DNA of 64,000 nt from Brachypterus glaber (GCA_958510825.1 OY294048.1:19175589-19239588); one strand, 5' to 3'. Positions 1 to 12,409 are shown, counted from the stretch's first letter. The notes: generated by a model from the sequence alone, not told the origin. Numbers and translations: made by a program.

Positions 1-350
1 TGTTCCCGAGGTTTGTCCATATTCAGATATTATTATACTATTCACAGCGTCTGCGCTAGAATAGTATTATACGGTAGTTTCAAATTTTCCAAAATTTTCA
101 AAAATCATCCAAGACAAAAAATTCTTGTTTCATGAAAAAAATAAATCTGTCCGTTTTTGAAAAAAAATTCTTATCAAGGAAAAATACATAAAATTAAACT
201 TTTGGGATTTAAAAGAAGCCCGATATAATTGTTTGAAAAAAATTATCAAAATCTAACATTTTATGCGTTTTATGCAGCAGTAATGGAGCTCTCTACAACT
301 AGAATTATGAAACAAAAGACGTCTACCCTATCTCTATCTCATTTGTGCTA

Positions 351-430
351 CACTTTCCAGCCAACCAAATAAATACTGTATTTGTTTTTCATACAACAAA
401 TAGAGTATTTATTTGGTTGGCCGGAAAGTG
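351..430. mobile_element. 80-bp hairpin MITE, copy 1 (TA target site)
   Basis: The arms start CACTTTCCAGCCAACC and end with the inverse GGTTGGCCGGAAAGTG, joined by a short loop, with a TA dinucleotide on each side (349-350 and 431-432). A near-perfect hairpin in a TA duplication is typical of non-autonomous Tc1/mariner-type elements. There is no coding capacity. Confidence 0.7.
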
Positions 431-540
431 TAGCAGTGAGCGGCACGAACGAACATAGCTAATGTGAATCTGTAGAATAAAATAATTCTACTAAAATTTA
501 GATGGCGCCAGTAATTTCTTTAATAAAAATAATATAGTTA

Positions 541-619
541 CACTTTTCGCCCGGCCAAGTAAATATTGTATTTGTTCAACAAAGAACAAATACAGAATTT
601 GTTTGGTTGGGTGGGAGTG
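541..619. mobile_element. 79-bp hairpin MITE, copy 2 (same family as 351-430)
   Basis: The second copy has more diverged arms (CACTTTTCGCCCGGCC against the inverse of GGTTGGGTGGGAGTG) and is again flanked by TA (539-540 and 620-621). Two copies within 200 bp with independent TA flanks show that the hairpin is a mobile unit and not a chance palindrome. Confidence 0.65.
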
Positions 620-882
620 TATGTATGTCTTCTATCCTTTTTGGGTAGAACTTTTGTCCCTGTCTAATCTAACTAAATCTCCATTTTGAAATTTTTTTCT
701 TATCAAAGAAAAATATATGAAATTAAAGTTTTCTAAACAAAAAGAAGCCGGATATAATTGTTTGGAAAAAATTATCAAAATCTAAGATTTTATGCATCTT
801 TTCGGGTGCTTGGGAATGACGCATCAAATAGGACCAAATGGACATCCTTCCTAATCGAGGACCGTATACTGTAATACATCTA

Positions 883-2791
883 CACTGATAGAAAAATCTA
901 AAAATATTACAACCAAAAGTTGTTGTAACAAGTTTGAGGTACATAATACCATTTTTACGATTATTTTAAAACATTATAAGGTTATATTAAATACACTATT
1001 AAAATTGTAGATTCATATTATTTAATAATACAACAACGTTGTTCTTACTAAAATAGTTTTTTCAGGAAGGATGATTAATAAACATGGGGGCAATCAGCCG
1101 ATTCCAATAAATGTTTTACCAAAATATTGAAAGTAGGCATTTTGGGCTAAAATTTTTATGTGCATAAGTATACTCAACGATAAGCATGTAAATGTATATG
1201 TAATTACATGTGATATGTAGTTTCTATGTGCTAAATATTTAAAATACATTAAACCAAATTTGTAAATGCAGTAGAGATTCGGCCAGGATCTCTGCTAGCC
1301 AGCCGGACTGATGGGTCAGCTGAATTACCTACGTTTTGAAGCGAGGATCGTGACGTAGGAAGCAACAGCAATCCGACCATGCAGATTTGCAAGCCACGCC
1401 CCGCTCTTTGCGAGGCAAACAAAAATCTGATCGCATAACAGTTTGTTGTCGTAAATCAAACAACTGCGCTAGTTTGTAAATACCGAACACGTTTACTTTT
1501 TTGTTGTATTCTATGCAATATACAGGGTGTATTTGAAATAGGGTAGGAAATTTTAACAGGTGATTCTACATGATAAAATATGACAAAAAGTTCCTATAAA
1601 CATTTGTCTAAAAATGCGTCATAAGGGAGCTACGCCCCTTTGAAATTGGCTAAAAAAATCGGTTTTTATTTAATAACTCAGTAACCCTTTGAGATATCTT
1701 AACGAGGTTTTGCACGTAAATTAATCCTAATAAGGCCCATCTTTGTATGTCATTTTCACGTACTTATTTAAACCAGGGGTGTGCGAAACGGGGGGGGGGG
1801 GGGGGCTCATCAGTTTTTTGTCCCAAACTTTTTTCTGTGTAATTTTTTTGCAATTATATTTTTGAAATATGATTCCTCAGGTCAAAATACATAAAAAATG
1901 TACTCTTGTTGTAATACTGTAGGATTAACCGTTTTCGAGAAAAGTTCATTTGAAGGTGAAATTTCACGGTACGAGGACGAAAAATTAAATACTAAAATGT
2001 CGAAAACCAAAATTTTAATGATGCTATGTTATTCTACATCAAAATCTAAGAAAAAAAGTTTCCATACATGTAGGTCGAAAAAAAGCTTTTAAAGCTACCA
2101 TAGCCCTTTAAAAATGGTGCATATTTAGGAGACCATAGCTCCATTAGGATTGAATTTTTGGAAGTACCTGTATATGAGGTTTTTTTCTTAGTTTTTAATG
2201 TACATTCGCCCTGCATCATTAAAATTTTGGTTTTCAACATTTTAGTATTTAATTTTTCGTCCTCGAACCGTGGAATTTCACCTTCAAATTAATTTTTCTC
2301 GAAAACGGTTAATCCTACAGTATTACGACAAGAGTACCTTTTTTATGTATTTTGACCTGAGGAATCATATACCAAAAATAAAATTGCAAAAAAGTTACAC
2401 AGAAAAAAGTTTGGGACAAAAAACTGATAAGCCCCCCCCGTTTGGCACACCCCTGGTTGAAATAAGTACATGAAAATAACACATAAAAACGGGCCTTGGT
2501 AGGATTAGTTGACGTGCAAAACCTCGTTGATATATCTCAAAGGGTTCCTGAGTTATTAAATAAAAACCGATTTTTTCAGCCACTTTCAAAGGGGCGTAGC
2601 TCCCTTATAACGCATTTTTAGACATGTTTATAGGAACTTTTTGTCATATTTTATCATGTAGAATCACCTGTTAAAATTTCCTACGCTATTTCAAATACAC
2701 CGTGTATATAGTGGTTGGCGCATATTAAACTTTTGATTGTTGTACACTATAACCTAATTACGTTATTAATTACGCTAGTGTTCTATCAGTG
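883..2791. mobile_element. TA-flanked element with CACTGATAGAA termini, carrying a nested foldback
   Basis: The left end CACTGATAGAA (883-893) is matched by its inverse ending at 2791, and both are bounded by TA (881-882 and 2792-2793). Without the nested foldback at 1521-2706 it would be about 720 bp. The internal part includes a conspicuously GC-rich block at 1266-1440. No transposase frame is seen. The 11-bp terminal repeat is short, so the outer limits are inferred. A relative with CACTGATAAAA ends lies at 44950-45182. Confidence 0.45.
1521..2706. mobile_element. Long foldback element, arms of about 590 bp
   Basis: The element starts TACAGGGTGTATTTG and ends with an inverse, CAAATACACCGTGTA, inside a TA duplication (1519-1520 and 2707-2708). 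The two arms are complementary along nearly their full length, with the turning point near 2110-2130. A G homopolymer near 1791-1805 is mirrored by a C run near 2433. Short frames in it are antisense images of each other and are not genes. A decayed relative lies at 7497-8070. Confidence 0.75.
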
Positions 2792-3414
2792 TATATGTAA
2801 GTAGATATTAGTACAGACCTAGGTGTTAGGACCAAAAATCATATATATTTATATAAATTACACAAAAGTTCCTTGACCGTCGCTGCGCTTCCGCTGGCCT
2901 TCCTAGGCCATAAAATAAAAAAATCCATAAAGATATGTAATGCTTTGTATTTCGTTGTATACTCTTTTCTTCGTTTTCTCTCCATGTGCTTCCAAAAATA
3001 TGATTTCTTTTGCTTATGCCCATTTATTATTTTTCTATTTTGCGACTCTTATAAGCTCATAATCACACGCATTTTGCGTGTTCTTATAGGCCCATAAGAG
3101 GTCTCTACTTTTTTTTCTGTTGGGTTGGCAACATACAAAAGCCTATCTTTTGACGTTTTGCGTGCAAATGTCAATGTCGATTTAAAGTTTAATTTTTTAC
3201 AAAATTTTGTGTTTGGGTTATTTTTTACCTTGTTAAAATTGTGGACTGCTTAATTGCAGTGAAAAAAGAAGAGATGACTGTAAAATATATCAAAATATCA
3301 TTTGTTCTTAGAATTTTAAACATAGTGTAAACTGTAATGCCAACCCAAAACAAAAATCCCTAAATCAGTCACCAATTTAAATTTTGGAGCAAAATAGAAA
3401 AAATTGTATAAAGC
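2709..3414. other. No gene seen
   Basis: The region contains the right end of the CACTGATAGAA element and then AT-rich sequence. A short GC-richer patch at 2873-2912 has no frame support on either strand. The 60-75 codon frames here have no recognisable motif. Confidence 0.5.
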
Positions 3415-3525
3415 ACTCGTTTCATAACACGTTTTTAGAGCACTAGTACTTTAGTAAACTCGCCGCAAGCTGCTCGTTTTCTAAACTTGTACTCGTGCGC
3501 TAAAAACTTATGTTATGAAACTAGT
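3415..3525. mobile_element. 111-bp hairpin repeat, probable MITE
   Basis: The arms ACTCGTTTCATAACACG and its inverse in TTATGTTATGAAACTAGT are about 36 bp each and frame a GC-richer loop. There is no coding capacity. The target duplication is not clear. Confidence 0.5.
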
Positions 3526-5588
3526 ACTTCAATATGCTGTGAAGAGTATATATAATAAATATCCTTTTGTCTTTTTACAATCCGTTACAATTTGATTCGG
3601 AAGGATGTATTTTGTCATTTATCTCTTCTGTGAATATTAACACTTTCATTATCCATACAACATTTTTATTGTTTTTACTAAATACCGAAAAAAGCAGTAA
3701 ATATATCATTGAGAAAGTTATAAGAAGTTATGAAGATATTTAAAGCTACGCATTCCATTATATACTATTCACAGTGGATGGTATATTGCATTTTCTCAAA
3801 TAGGTACTTAAACGCAAGTTAAAATTATTTAAAACGCAAAATAAAATATTGCATCCAACAAAAGTGTGTTTCCTCTGTAGGCCTTTAAACAAAAACAAGC
3901 TATTTTTTTTTTCGAAAGACTCAAAAATTAAAAAAAAATATCAATGTTGAAAAAAATTTTGTTCAAATTAAAATTGAAACTTTTTTTTTTTCAAAAAAAT
4001 CTCTTTTAAAAATGTAAAAAAAAGGAATTAAAAAAAATTTTGGACACTGAAAACGAATTTGAAAATACGAAAAGTCCAAACAGCTCGCAGACCCCAAAGG
4101 ACCTTACTCCCCTGTTATGAAAAGTGGTTAAAGTCAAGTTTAGCTGAAATTTGGATATATTAGAGTTTTTGACTTCCCGACCAAAAGTGTCTTTGGTCAC
4201 AACTCAGCGGCCTAATCATTACTAAATTTGTTTTTATCACCCCAGGGTTTACAGTAATAACGTTTTTTTTTTATGGGCCTGTGTAATTTTTAGTTGAATT
4301 GATATAATTATAATTAGCTAAAATTGCAAAATTGTATTCTGGTGAGTAACGTCAGTACATTCACGAAGATAGGAAGCATGATTCCTATTGCTAGAAAGTT
4401 ACTCATACTAACCCTCAAAATTCGTAAATTTTTAGTTCCTTTAGAAACTATTGAAGTCAACAAGGTCAAATGCTTCGCTAAGGTCCATAAAAAGAGCTAA
4501 ACATGATGATTTCTGATATTTTACTTTTACTTTTGCGATATTACCAACATCCATGTTATAACGCTAAGGACGTTAAAAAAATGAATTCAATAAATTGATA
4601 AATATGGATGGTTTAAAATATCGATATAATGAAAAAAAAAAACGTGAAATAAACTTATCTATATTGTTCTTGTAATATTAGATCATAAACTATTATTTAA
4701 ATAAACAATTTAGATACGTATCTAAATTATAATATCATCTATTGAAATCTCCAATTATAATTAATGCAAAAACTCAACTTATAAACAAATCGTGACTTTG
4801 TATTAGATAATTTTCAAAAATGCATTTTGAAAAATTATTACTTAACTAATTTTAAAAAGAGAATGCAACTTTACTTACTAACAAAAACGAAGTATATCGT
4901 AAAGTTAAATATATTGGATTGAACGGTTTTGAAAAAAAAATAATTGGGCGCCGGTGACGGTTCTCGGGGTGGAAGGTTCGAAAGAAAAAAACTGTTTATA
5001 GTCGGTTCTCAGCTTTATTCCTTGAAACAAGGTGGTCAACAACTCCAGCACTTCGTAAATAAATGGTGAATGAATGAACGAATCTCAAAATTCTAACAAA
5101 ATAGGAAAATAATTAGTTATTTACTTAAAATATGGATTGTTGAAGCACTTACCTAACACCAGGATAGCTTATATATAATATATAAGTAATTATCCCTAAG
5201 GATGGTTGAGAAAAATTAAGATTTGTAGAAAGTTAACTAAACGCAGTGAAAATGAATGAAATATAGGTTTGGACTTTTTAATAATTATTAATTAATAATA
5301 ATAATTAATTAATAATTAGTAATTTATAAAAATCCCTAGGTCAAGGTTACACTGAAATGCTGAAGTTTTGACATATAGTAAACAAAAGTACATAACCTTT
5401 CAACGCAATAAAAATAATATGTAGGTTTTATATGGTATCACCACAATATAGTCTTTTGATCTCAATTTGGTACTCGGACTAAATATTTGGTCTATATGAT
5501 GTAAACGAGCCAATAATTATAGTTCCACATAAACAAACAATAGGACACTCTACTTTGGATCAATAATATTTAAGGATATATCCTATAA
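3526..5588. other. AT-rich intergenic DNA, one diverged repeat segment
   Basis: No gene is supported. The piece at about 4080-4210 resembles 53630-53745 in the same orientation (shared AGCTCGC, GAAAAGTGGTT, TTGGATAT, AAAAGTGTC). It is therefore a dispersed repeat of unknown class. The rest is simple-sequence-like A/T DNA. Confidence 0.45.
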
Positions 5589-6418
5589 ACCGGGTGTTTC
5601 AGGAAGGTGGTTCACCCCCTTAAATTTTGTACTTTTTAGGTAGGATCTTAAAATTTGTATAAGCCATATTATGTATAATTTAAGATTTTTTGACATGGTT
5701 AGACGTTTTTTGGCACTTTCGGTTTCGCCGGAAATTAATCAAACTTTCTATTTTTAAATGGAACACCCTGTATATTTTTACATATTTTGATTCAGAAATC
5801 AATTCTAAGAACAAGCATGTGTCACTTGTCAAATTTTGATAGGGCATGTCATTTTTTAGTTAAATCTTCATTTTAAATCTTTTGTGTTTTAATGACAAGT
5901 TCTTTGAAATAAACTATTCATGTATGGTATCAAAATGTTCGCAAGAAAATTATATTTCATATTAACCCAATGAGCCACCCTCTTTCCATTTGAAAAAAAA
6001 AATACTTATGGACCAAAGTATAATTTTCGAACCTTTAAGAGCCCACCACATTTAGAGTTTTGGGAAAAAAATCAAAATAGTATTTTTCTGATACTAGTTG
6101 GTCTAAACTAATTTAAAGCACTCTAGATTTAATATAAAAATTTTAATAAAAAATTACATGACCTGTCAAAAATTGACAAGTGGACATGCTTGTTCTCAGA
6201 ATTGATTTTTAAATAGAAATATGTAAAAATATACAGGGTTTTCCATTTAAAAATCGAAAGTTCGATTAATTTTCGGTGAAACCGGCAGTGCCAAAAAATG
6301 CCTAACCATGTCAAAAAATCCTAAATTATACATAATATAGCTCCTGCAAATTTCACGATCCTGCATAAAAAAATAAAAAAGTTAAGGGTGGTGAACCACC
6401 TTCCTGAAGCACCCGGTA
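5589..6418. mobile_element. Foldback element, arms of about 290 bp
   Basis: The left end reads ACCGGGTGTTTCAGGAAGG and the right end is its inverse, CCTTCCTGAAGCACCCGGT. Complementarity runs through 5589-5875 and 6125-6418, around a unique centre of about 250 bp. The frames at 6129-6509 follow the palindrome and have no protein motif. Accumulated mismatches between arms suggest an old insertion. Confidence 0.7.
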
Positions 6419-6747
6419 TATATGCTATACTTTTCACATTTGCTTGTACTGCAACTATTATTTCTAAAAAAAAGAAAGGCTCCACCAAGACATTCGTTAG
6501 GAAAACCATGTTAAACCCCCAAATGCGTAAAAAAGCCCTCTATCCATTAAAAACAAATTCTTCTCTACAATTAAGATAGTACTCTTTTACCAAGCTCCAG
6601 CTTGGAGAAAATCACCCTTAAAAAACTCTTTTATCCAAACTTCAGTCCTTTCAAAACAAAGTACTCACAATATGACTCCTGGTTCATGAGAAAGACCCAA
6701 ATCACCAAATATCTCGGCATGTCCCTCACTAAACAGAATCTACAATT

Positions 6748-7496
6748 CAGGGTTATTCAGAAATAAGTTCGAGAAATTTAAGGGATGATTTTACGTTAAA
6801 AAATATGAAAAAAAGTTCCAATAAAGGTTGGTCGGGAAATGAGCCCTAAGGGAGCTACGACCCTCCTAAGGGTATGGGAGGCATAGCGTAGTATGGGAGG
6901 CATAGCGTAGTGGCTAGCGCGTATGCATAGCAAGTCTACTATCGTGAGTTCGATTCTCACTGGCGCCGATTTGCCTTTTTCAGTTAATTAATAATTGAAA
7001 TTTGGCGAAGGCGATAAGTGAAACGGACACTCCCTAGAAACTGATTCGAAAGTCAGTATAAGCCGGTGGTTCCCTCTACTACTAGCCCACACAAGTCCTG
7101 GACTTAGGGGATGCTTAATTAAGTAGAATAGTACGAGGTTAAACAAACATGTAAATGTAAAAAAAAACATCTAAAAAGTAGTTTTTATTTAATATATCTG
7201 GAACCCTATTAACTACAGTAAAAAAATTTTGCACATGCTTTAGCACTGATAACGGCTATCATTTATTTATTTATTTATTTATTAATGCCAATGCATGTGC
7301 AAAAATTTTACTTACTGTGGTTTATAGGGTTCCAGGAATATTAAATAAAAACTACTTTTTAGATGTAGCTTTAGCAGGGTCGTAGCTCCCTTAGGGCTTA
7401 TTTCCGGACCAACCTTAGGATATAGGAACTTTTTTTCATATTTTTTAACGTAGAATCACCTCTTAAATTTCTTCGATTTATTTCTGAATAACCCTG
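6748..7496. mobile_element. Foldback element interrupted by SINE copy 1
   Basis: The left terminus CAGGGTTATTCAGAAATAA (from 6748) is mirrored by the right terminus TTATTTCTGAATAACCCTG (to 7496). The left arm is cut by the SINE between about 6870 and 7162 and resumes at ACATCTAAAAAGTAG. The turning point holds a (TTTA)n tract at 7262-7283. The arms share the phrase GGGAGCTACGACCCT with other foldbacks in this window. Confidence 0.7.
6873..7165 (+). mobile_element. tRNA-derived SINE, copy 1
   Basis: The head starts near GGGAGGCATAGCGTAG and has an A-box-like TAGCGTAGTGG (6903-6913) and a B-box-like AGTTCGATTCTC (near 6947), as in a pol III promoter. The body runs through GCCGGTGGTTCCCTC and ends in an A-rich tail. 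The first 19 bp are tandemly duplicated (6872-6890 and 6891-6909). It is inserted in the arm of a foldback. The minus-strand 60-codon frame over the body is not a gene, although it recurs in other copies. Confidence 0.8.
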
Positions 7497-8070
7497 TATA
7501 CAGGATGTTTACTAAGTACGATACGTAACTTCAGGGTGTAATTCCTTACCCGTATAATTTTTTCTATAAACATATGTCCTAAAACGACTCGTAAGGAAGC
7601 TACGCCCCTTTAAACGGGGTTCCAAAAATTCTATTTTTATTTAATAACTCAGGCACTCTTTGTGTTATAGCAACTAGGTATTGCATGTGATCTAACTCTA
7701 ATAAGGCCTACCAGCCAATGGCATTTACATGTGGTTACTTTAACCAGGGACGTCCGAAATGGAGGGCCTTATCACTTTTTTCCCCAAATTTTTATGGATT
7801 TATTACCAGAATAGGATTCCTCAAGTAAAGACATATTAAAAAGGTACTCTTGTTGTAATACCGTAGGATAAACCATTTTCGAGAAAATGCAGTTTTTGAT
7901 GTAGAACCACCTCACTTCATTAAAATTTAGGTTTTCAACATTTTATTATTTTATTTTTCTTCTTCGATATGTGAAATATCACGTTCAAATGAATTTTTCC
8001 TATGGTATTACAATAAGAGTACCTTTTTTATGTATCTTTACCTGAGGAATACTATTCTGTAATATTTTTG
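7497..8070. mobile_element. Relic of the 1521-2706 foldback family
   Basis: The segment carries the same ordered phrases as that family's left arm: AGGAAGCTACGCCCCTTT, TTTTATTTAATAACTCAGG, and an AAGGCC block. It has many substitutions, and most of its right half is lost. There is no frame. Confidence 0.55.
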
Positions 8071-9369
8071 TTTAAGCGCCCAAGAGTCCAACCAACCCTA
8101 TTTTAAACTAAATACTTGGTTACACTTTAAGCGTTAAGTAATAATCAAATAACGCGTTATGGTAAAATCACAAATTTTATCATTTTCTCTTGGTCATTTA
8201 ATATTGCAGGAAACAGAATCAAGTTTAGCGGCAATTAAAAGATTTTTAGTATGTCGTAATAGTTGAGTGACCCCTTAATTAAGTTATCTGGCTTATCCGA
8301 GTTATCCGATGTTTCTCTAAAAATTTGGTTGATATTAGAACAAAATTAAGCCGTTTTTAAGTGAAAATTGCCATAAAATTATTGGGTTTATCTTAACTAT
8401 CCGGTTTACCCGGCATTATCCATTTACTAGCCCTTTATGCCGTGCAGTGATTTAAAACACCTAAAAAAAATCGTTTAGCCTTAAAAAAAAATTAAAAAGC
8501 TAAAGAAACACATTTTAAAAAAAAATGGCTGTAAGACTTCTAATTTGTTTTCAAAAAATCTGAAAAAATTCAGGGATGATACCTTTAAACCCAATAAACA
8601 AATTTAAGAAGTGAGACTTCCAAATGTTTCAATTTGAAATTTTGGTGGGTCACCCTAATGACCAATCATCGGTGAGCTAGCCTTAATCAAAATTCATACT
8701 TATCCCTAATAAGACAAAATTTGTTTAATAAACTATAAGCCTGTATTTTAAATAAAAACTAACCAGTTAGTCAGACACTGCATTATTCCCAACCTTAATG
8801 CATATTAAATTAATATTGATTCAATTCAATATTAATTTTTGTAGGGCAATATAAACATTGTTCATAAAATAATGCGGCATAGGTATATTGTTACAAAGAA
8901 ATTACATTAAAAAATTTATTAGGCATTTACTAATGCATATAATCCGTATAATTATAATAATTAATTATTTAACTCGCAATTAAATTTCACTTAAAGCTTT
9001 ACGCAGTAGGGACATAATTTTAAAATTTCTGAAAAACCTTAGTCAAAGTCATACATGTATTTATGTTATTAAAAAATATCACATAAAATTTAATAAATTT
9101 CGAAAGATAAGAGATGTGATTTTTATTTCTAGTGAATATGTAAATTAGGTACCTAGTAGGTAGGTATATTTTGAAATGATAGTCAATGGACTTTTCCATA
9201 GGTACTCATAACACCTGGACCTTTCGCCTTAAATATTAATTCTGTTTCTTCAAAATGCCAAAATTTGGATTTTATCGTGTTCATATAACGTGATATTTAT
9301 AACATAATTTGTACTGCACCTACTTAGTATAAATTATTAATTTCTAATAAATTTTATCAGATATTATAA
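8071..9369. other. No gene seen
   Basis: This is AT-rich DNA without a supported frame, a clear palindrome or a tandem array. Short stops interrupt every frame on both strands. Confidence 0.5.
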
Positions 9370-10725
9370 TCAGCAACCGGGGTATTTCCAGTTGTAGTCC
9401 AGTCTTCAGGTCAATAAAAGAGGCTTTCCCTCGAAATATTTCAGGGAGTTTTGATTTTCAGTTTATTTAATAGGGTTAATAGCCGCAAATAAAAAAACAA
9501 TTTTGCGACGTTGAACTCGATTTGGAACTGTCATTTTTTTAACTTGTTTTTCACAAAAAAAACGGATTTTTGAAATATCTCTTAAACGTTAGACTACGCT
9601 TTTAGATTTTTAATGTATTTTTCGAAAAACCAAAATTGTTCTTTATCGTCGGTTAGGCATGCCCCTTAGAACATTTTGGGTGAAAATTAAAAAAATCTAT
9701 CTGGTACTTTCTTTAATTTACGTAAAAAAATTTTTTTAATAATTCAATAATTTGAGCCGCATTATCTCGATTAAACCGATTTTCGATTGAATCACTATTG
9801 TATTAAGCATAAAAAAAACTTCCTACCGAGTCATAAAGGAAAATCTAACCCTACAGTGTAACGTTTAAGGCGGTGCCGTGAATTAGGTATAAATCGTACA
9901 AAAAAATACATGTACACAAAAAAGGTTGGAGATTTATTTATTTATTTATTTAGTACAAACAGATACATCCAAGTAGTACAATAAAAAGAAATATTACAAA
10001 TATAAAACGTATCGTTAGAATATAATCTAAATAAAATAGAAATCTTAATTAATTAGTTGTTTGTTCTAAGAAGTCTTTTAAAAGAAAATAGGCTCGTGCA
10101 AAAAATGTCAATATAACAAGAATTTATATTTCTGGCCAATCTAGGTACACTACTAAAGTGACCGTAATTAGTTCTAGTAAACGGAATATGCAATAAAGAT
10201 GTACAACGCGTGCTTACTCCAGGAACACGTAAGGAAAAAAGTTTTAAAATATCCGGACAATCAATTAAGTAATTAAATAACTTAAACATAAATATTTTGT
10301 CAATATTTGTTCGGCGAGATTCAAGTGACTCCATTCCCAACAAAGTTAATTTATGATTATAGTTAATTTCATTATTTTAAGTTTATACAGCAAGAATTTG
10401 ATAAACTTTTTCAATCAAGTTTTTATAACATTGTTGAGAGGGGGACCAAATAATCGCTGCATATTCAAGAATACTCCGTTTGGTCCTCTTTATTTTTATA
10501 TCAAAAGTTTTTTTGTCCTAGGATGCACCGATCTTGGGATATTTTAAAAAGTCCGTTTTTTGTGAAAAATAAGTTAATAAAATGAGTTCCAAATCGAGTT
10601 CAATGTCTCAAAATTGTTTATTTGTGGCCGTAAACCCTAATCAATAAACCAAAAATCTAAATCCCTGAATTATTTCCAGGTAAAGCCTCTTTTATTAACT
10701 GGACTATAACTGGAAATACGCCGGG
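9370..10725. mobile_element. Element with inverted termini of about 190 bp, carrying a nested non-LTR fragment
   Basis: The left region includes CCGGGGTATTTCCAGTT and the right region its inverse, AACTGGAAATACGCCGGG. Inverse similarity continues inward to about 9570 and 10540, including the mirrored phrase AACTCGATTTGGAACT. A non-LTR retrotransposon fragment (9930-10500) lies in the interior. The element itself encodes nothing recognisable. Confidence 0.65.
9930..10500 (-). pseudogene. 5'-truncated non-LTR retrotransposon (Jockey/CR1-like ORF2 C-terminus)
   Basis: Read on the minus strand, this holds the end of an ORF2 reverse transcriptase. A conserved stretch with EYAAIIWSP lies near 10440-10480. 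After a stop, the C-terminal block MESLESRRTNIDKIF follows, with a run like DCPDIL and a VPG block (within 10053-10343). The plus-strand (TTTA)n at about 9932-9952 is the AAAT-type 3' tail. Only the C-terminal domain is present, so it is a dead-on-arrival insertion. The same protein region occurs in the copy at 18760-19882. Confidence 0.75.
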
Positions 10726-11027
10726 TACTTATTATAATTATAATTTATAATATTTACATACAATTTATAATTCAACAAGAAATTATGGCTATAAATAATC
10801 TTTTTAGCAATTTTATAACAAATTATTAGTTCCTTGTTATTTCATAGTAATGCATAGTATTAAACATTGTGTAAATTTTGTAATGAACGTAATTATTGTA
10901 TAGGTTTAAGCAAGCGTTAAAAAAATCTATTAATTAGATAAATCACCTTGAGTGCAATTAATTTTATTCCAAATGCATATACTTATTATGATTTAAATTA
11001 CTTTCTCTAACCTTTAAATACATTTAT

Positions 11028-11276
11028 GAGAGGCATAGCGTAGTGGCTAGCGCGTATGCATAACAAGCCTACTAGCGTGAGTTCGATTCTCACTGGCGCC
11101 GATTTGACTTTTTCAGTTAATTAATAATTAAAATTTGCCGAAGGCATAAGTGAAACGGATACTCCCTAGAAACTGGTTCAAAAGTCAGTATAAGCCGGTG
11201 GTTCCCTCTACTACTAGCCCACACAAGTCCTGGACTTAGGGGATGCTTAATTAAGTAGAATAGTACGAGGTTAAAC
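11028..11276 (+). mobile_element. tRNA-derived SINE, copy 2
   Basis: This copy is full length from GAGAGGCATAGCGTAG to GAGGTTAAAC. It has the same A and B boxes as copy 1 and a few substitutions, for example AACAAGCCTACTAGC in the anticodon-arm region. It has no long A-tail. It lies in plain AT-rich DNA. Confidence 0.8.
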
Positions 11277-11464
11277 ATTTAAACATTTGTCTCACGAATA
11301 GTTAGGATGAAGGAACTGACTAGTCGAGTCCGTTGAAGATCCAACTTTTTAAATTGTGTTTGGCTGTGTTATCTCTGCAACTAAAGGTCCGATCAAAAAA
11401 AGTTTTTACAAAAGATTTTTATTTTTTTGAGGAGATTTAAATAACAGTACAAAATATATTTTTT

Positions 11465-11815
11465 TATTAAAAAAAAACAAAGTTGACCTTGAAATGACCT
11501 TGAAAACGTAATAAGCCATTTTCTTCTCACTTTAAAATAAACAACTTTTGTCAGAATTTTTTTTCTAAAATGAAAAGTATTCGAGTTATTTGAAAGTTTC
11601 ATTAAAAAAAAACACCCGGTATGTCAAATGACATGTTGAAAGAAATTAAAAACAAAGTTGACATTGAAATGACCTTAAAACGTAAATATCCTAAATATAA
11701 ATAAGCTATCTTGTTTCTCCCATTAAAATAAACAACATTTTTTTTTTCTAAAATGCATAGTATTAAAGATATTTGAAAGTTTCAGGTTAAAAAAACACCC
11801 GGTATATGTTTCACA
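11465..11815. repeat. Tandem duplication of about 170 bp
   Basis: Two units in the same orientation start AAACAAAGTTGACCTTGAA (near 11475) and AAACAAAGTTGACATTGAA (near 11652). Each ends in AAAAAACACCCGGTAT. The ending ACACCCGGTAT resembles termini of foldbacks in this window. The minus-strand frame at 11393-11602 follows the repeat and is not a gene. Confidence 0.6.
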
Positions 11816-12162
11816 TAACAATGTAATAGAAACAATATTACAGGTTCATTTTCGGCACAAAAAAAAATTAACTGTTATAAGTAGAGATCGGATTTTACCG
11901 AGTCGTGACGTCAAAATCCATAGCCGGGTACAACAAATTAATAATAATTTTATAAAACTGTTTTATAAACTATTAAACTACTACATTTACAAAGAAAAGT
12001 ATATAAATATTATGAAAATACCCTAACGTTTTTATTTAAGTAGAAGAACATTAAGAAAAAACTAAAAGATCCGAAAATTATGATTTAGTTGGACTTTTAA
12101 ATAATCCAAATTTTATTTAATAGTTTTGTAACATGGTGGCTGGGTATTATGTTTATGTTTGT

Positions 12163-12409
12163 TTTTAACCTCGTACTATTCTACTTAATTAAGCATCCCC
12201 TAAGTCCAGGACTTGTGTGGGCTAGTAGTAGAGGGAACCACCGGCTTTAATTGACTTTCGAACCAATATATCTAGGGAGTACGCCTTCGCCAAATTTCAA
12301 TTATTAATTAACTGAAAAAGGCAATCGGCGCCAGTGAGGTTTGAACTCACGATCATTAGATCAGTGTCAGGCTATATCGATGCCATTGACCGCTGAGCTA
12401 AATCTCCCA
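12163..12409 (-). mobile_element. tRNA-derived SINE, copy 3, with a different tRNA-like head
   Basis: Read on the minus strand, the body from GGCGCCGATTGCC onward matches copies 1, 2 and 4. The head does not: it starts GGGAGATTTAGCTCAGCGG with a textbook A box TAGCTCAGCGG and a B-box-like AGTTCAAACCT. The copy thus joins the same body to another tRNA-like promoter. It sits in the left arm of the 11873-13621 foldback. Confidence 0.8.

Larger units (their letters stand above)
166..798. repeat. Diverged direct repeat of about 110 bp (166-275 and 688-798)
   Basis: The stretch from 166 to 275 recurs in the same orientation at 688-798. Shared words include TATAATTGTTTG and AAAATTATCAAAATCTAA. No open frame is supported in either copy. 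The intervening DNA holds two hairpin MITEs. The family is not recognised. Confidence 0.6.

Noticed and set aside
6903..6960. Possible functional tRNA gene
   Set aside because: A and B boxes are present, but the acceptor and anticodon stems do not close well and the sequence continues into a dispersed SINE body.
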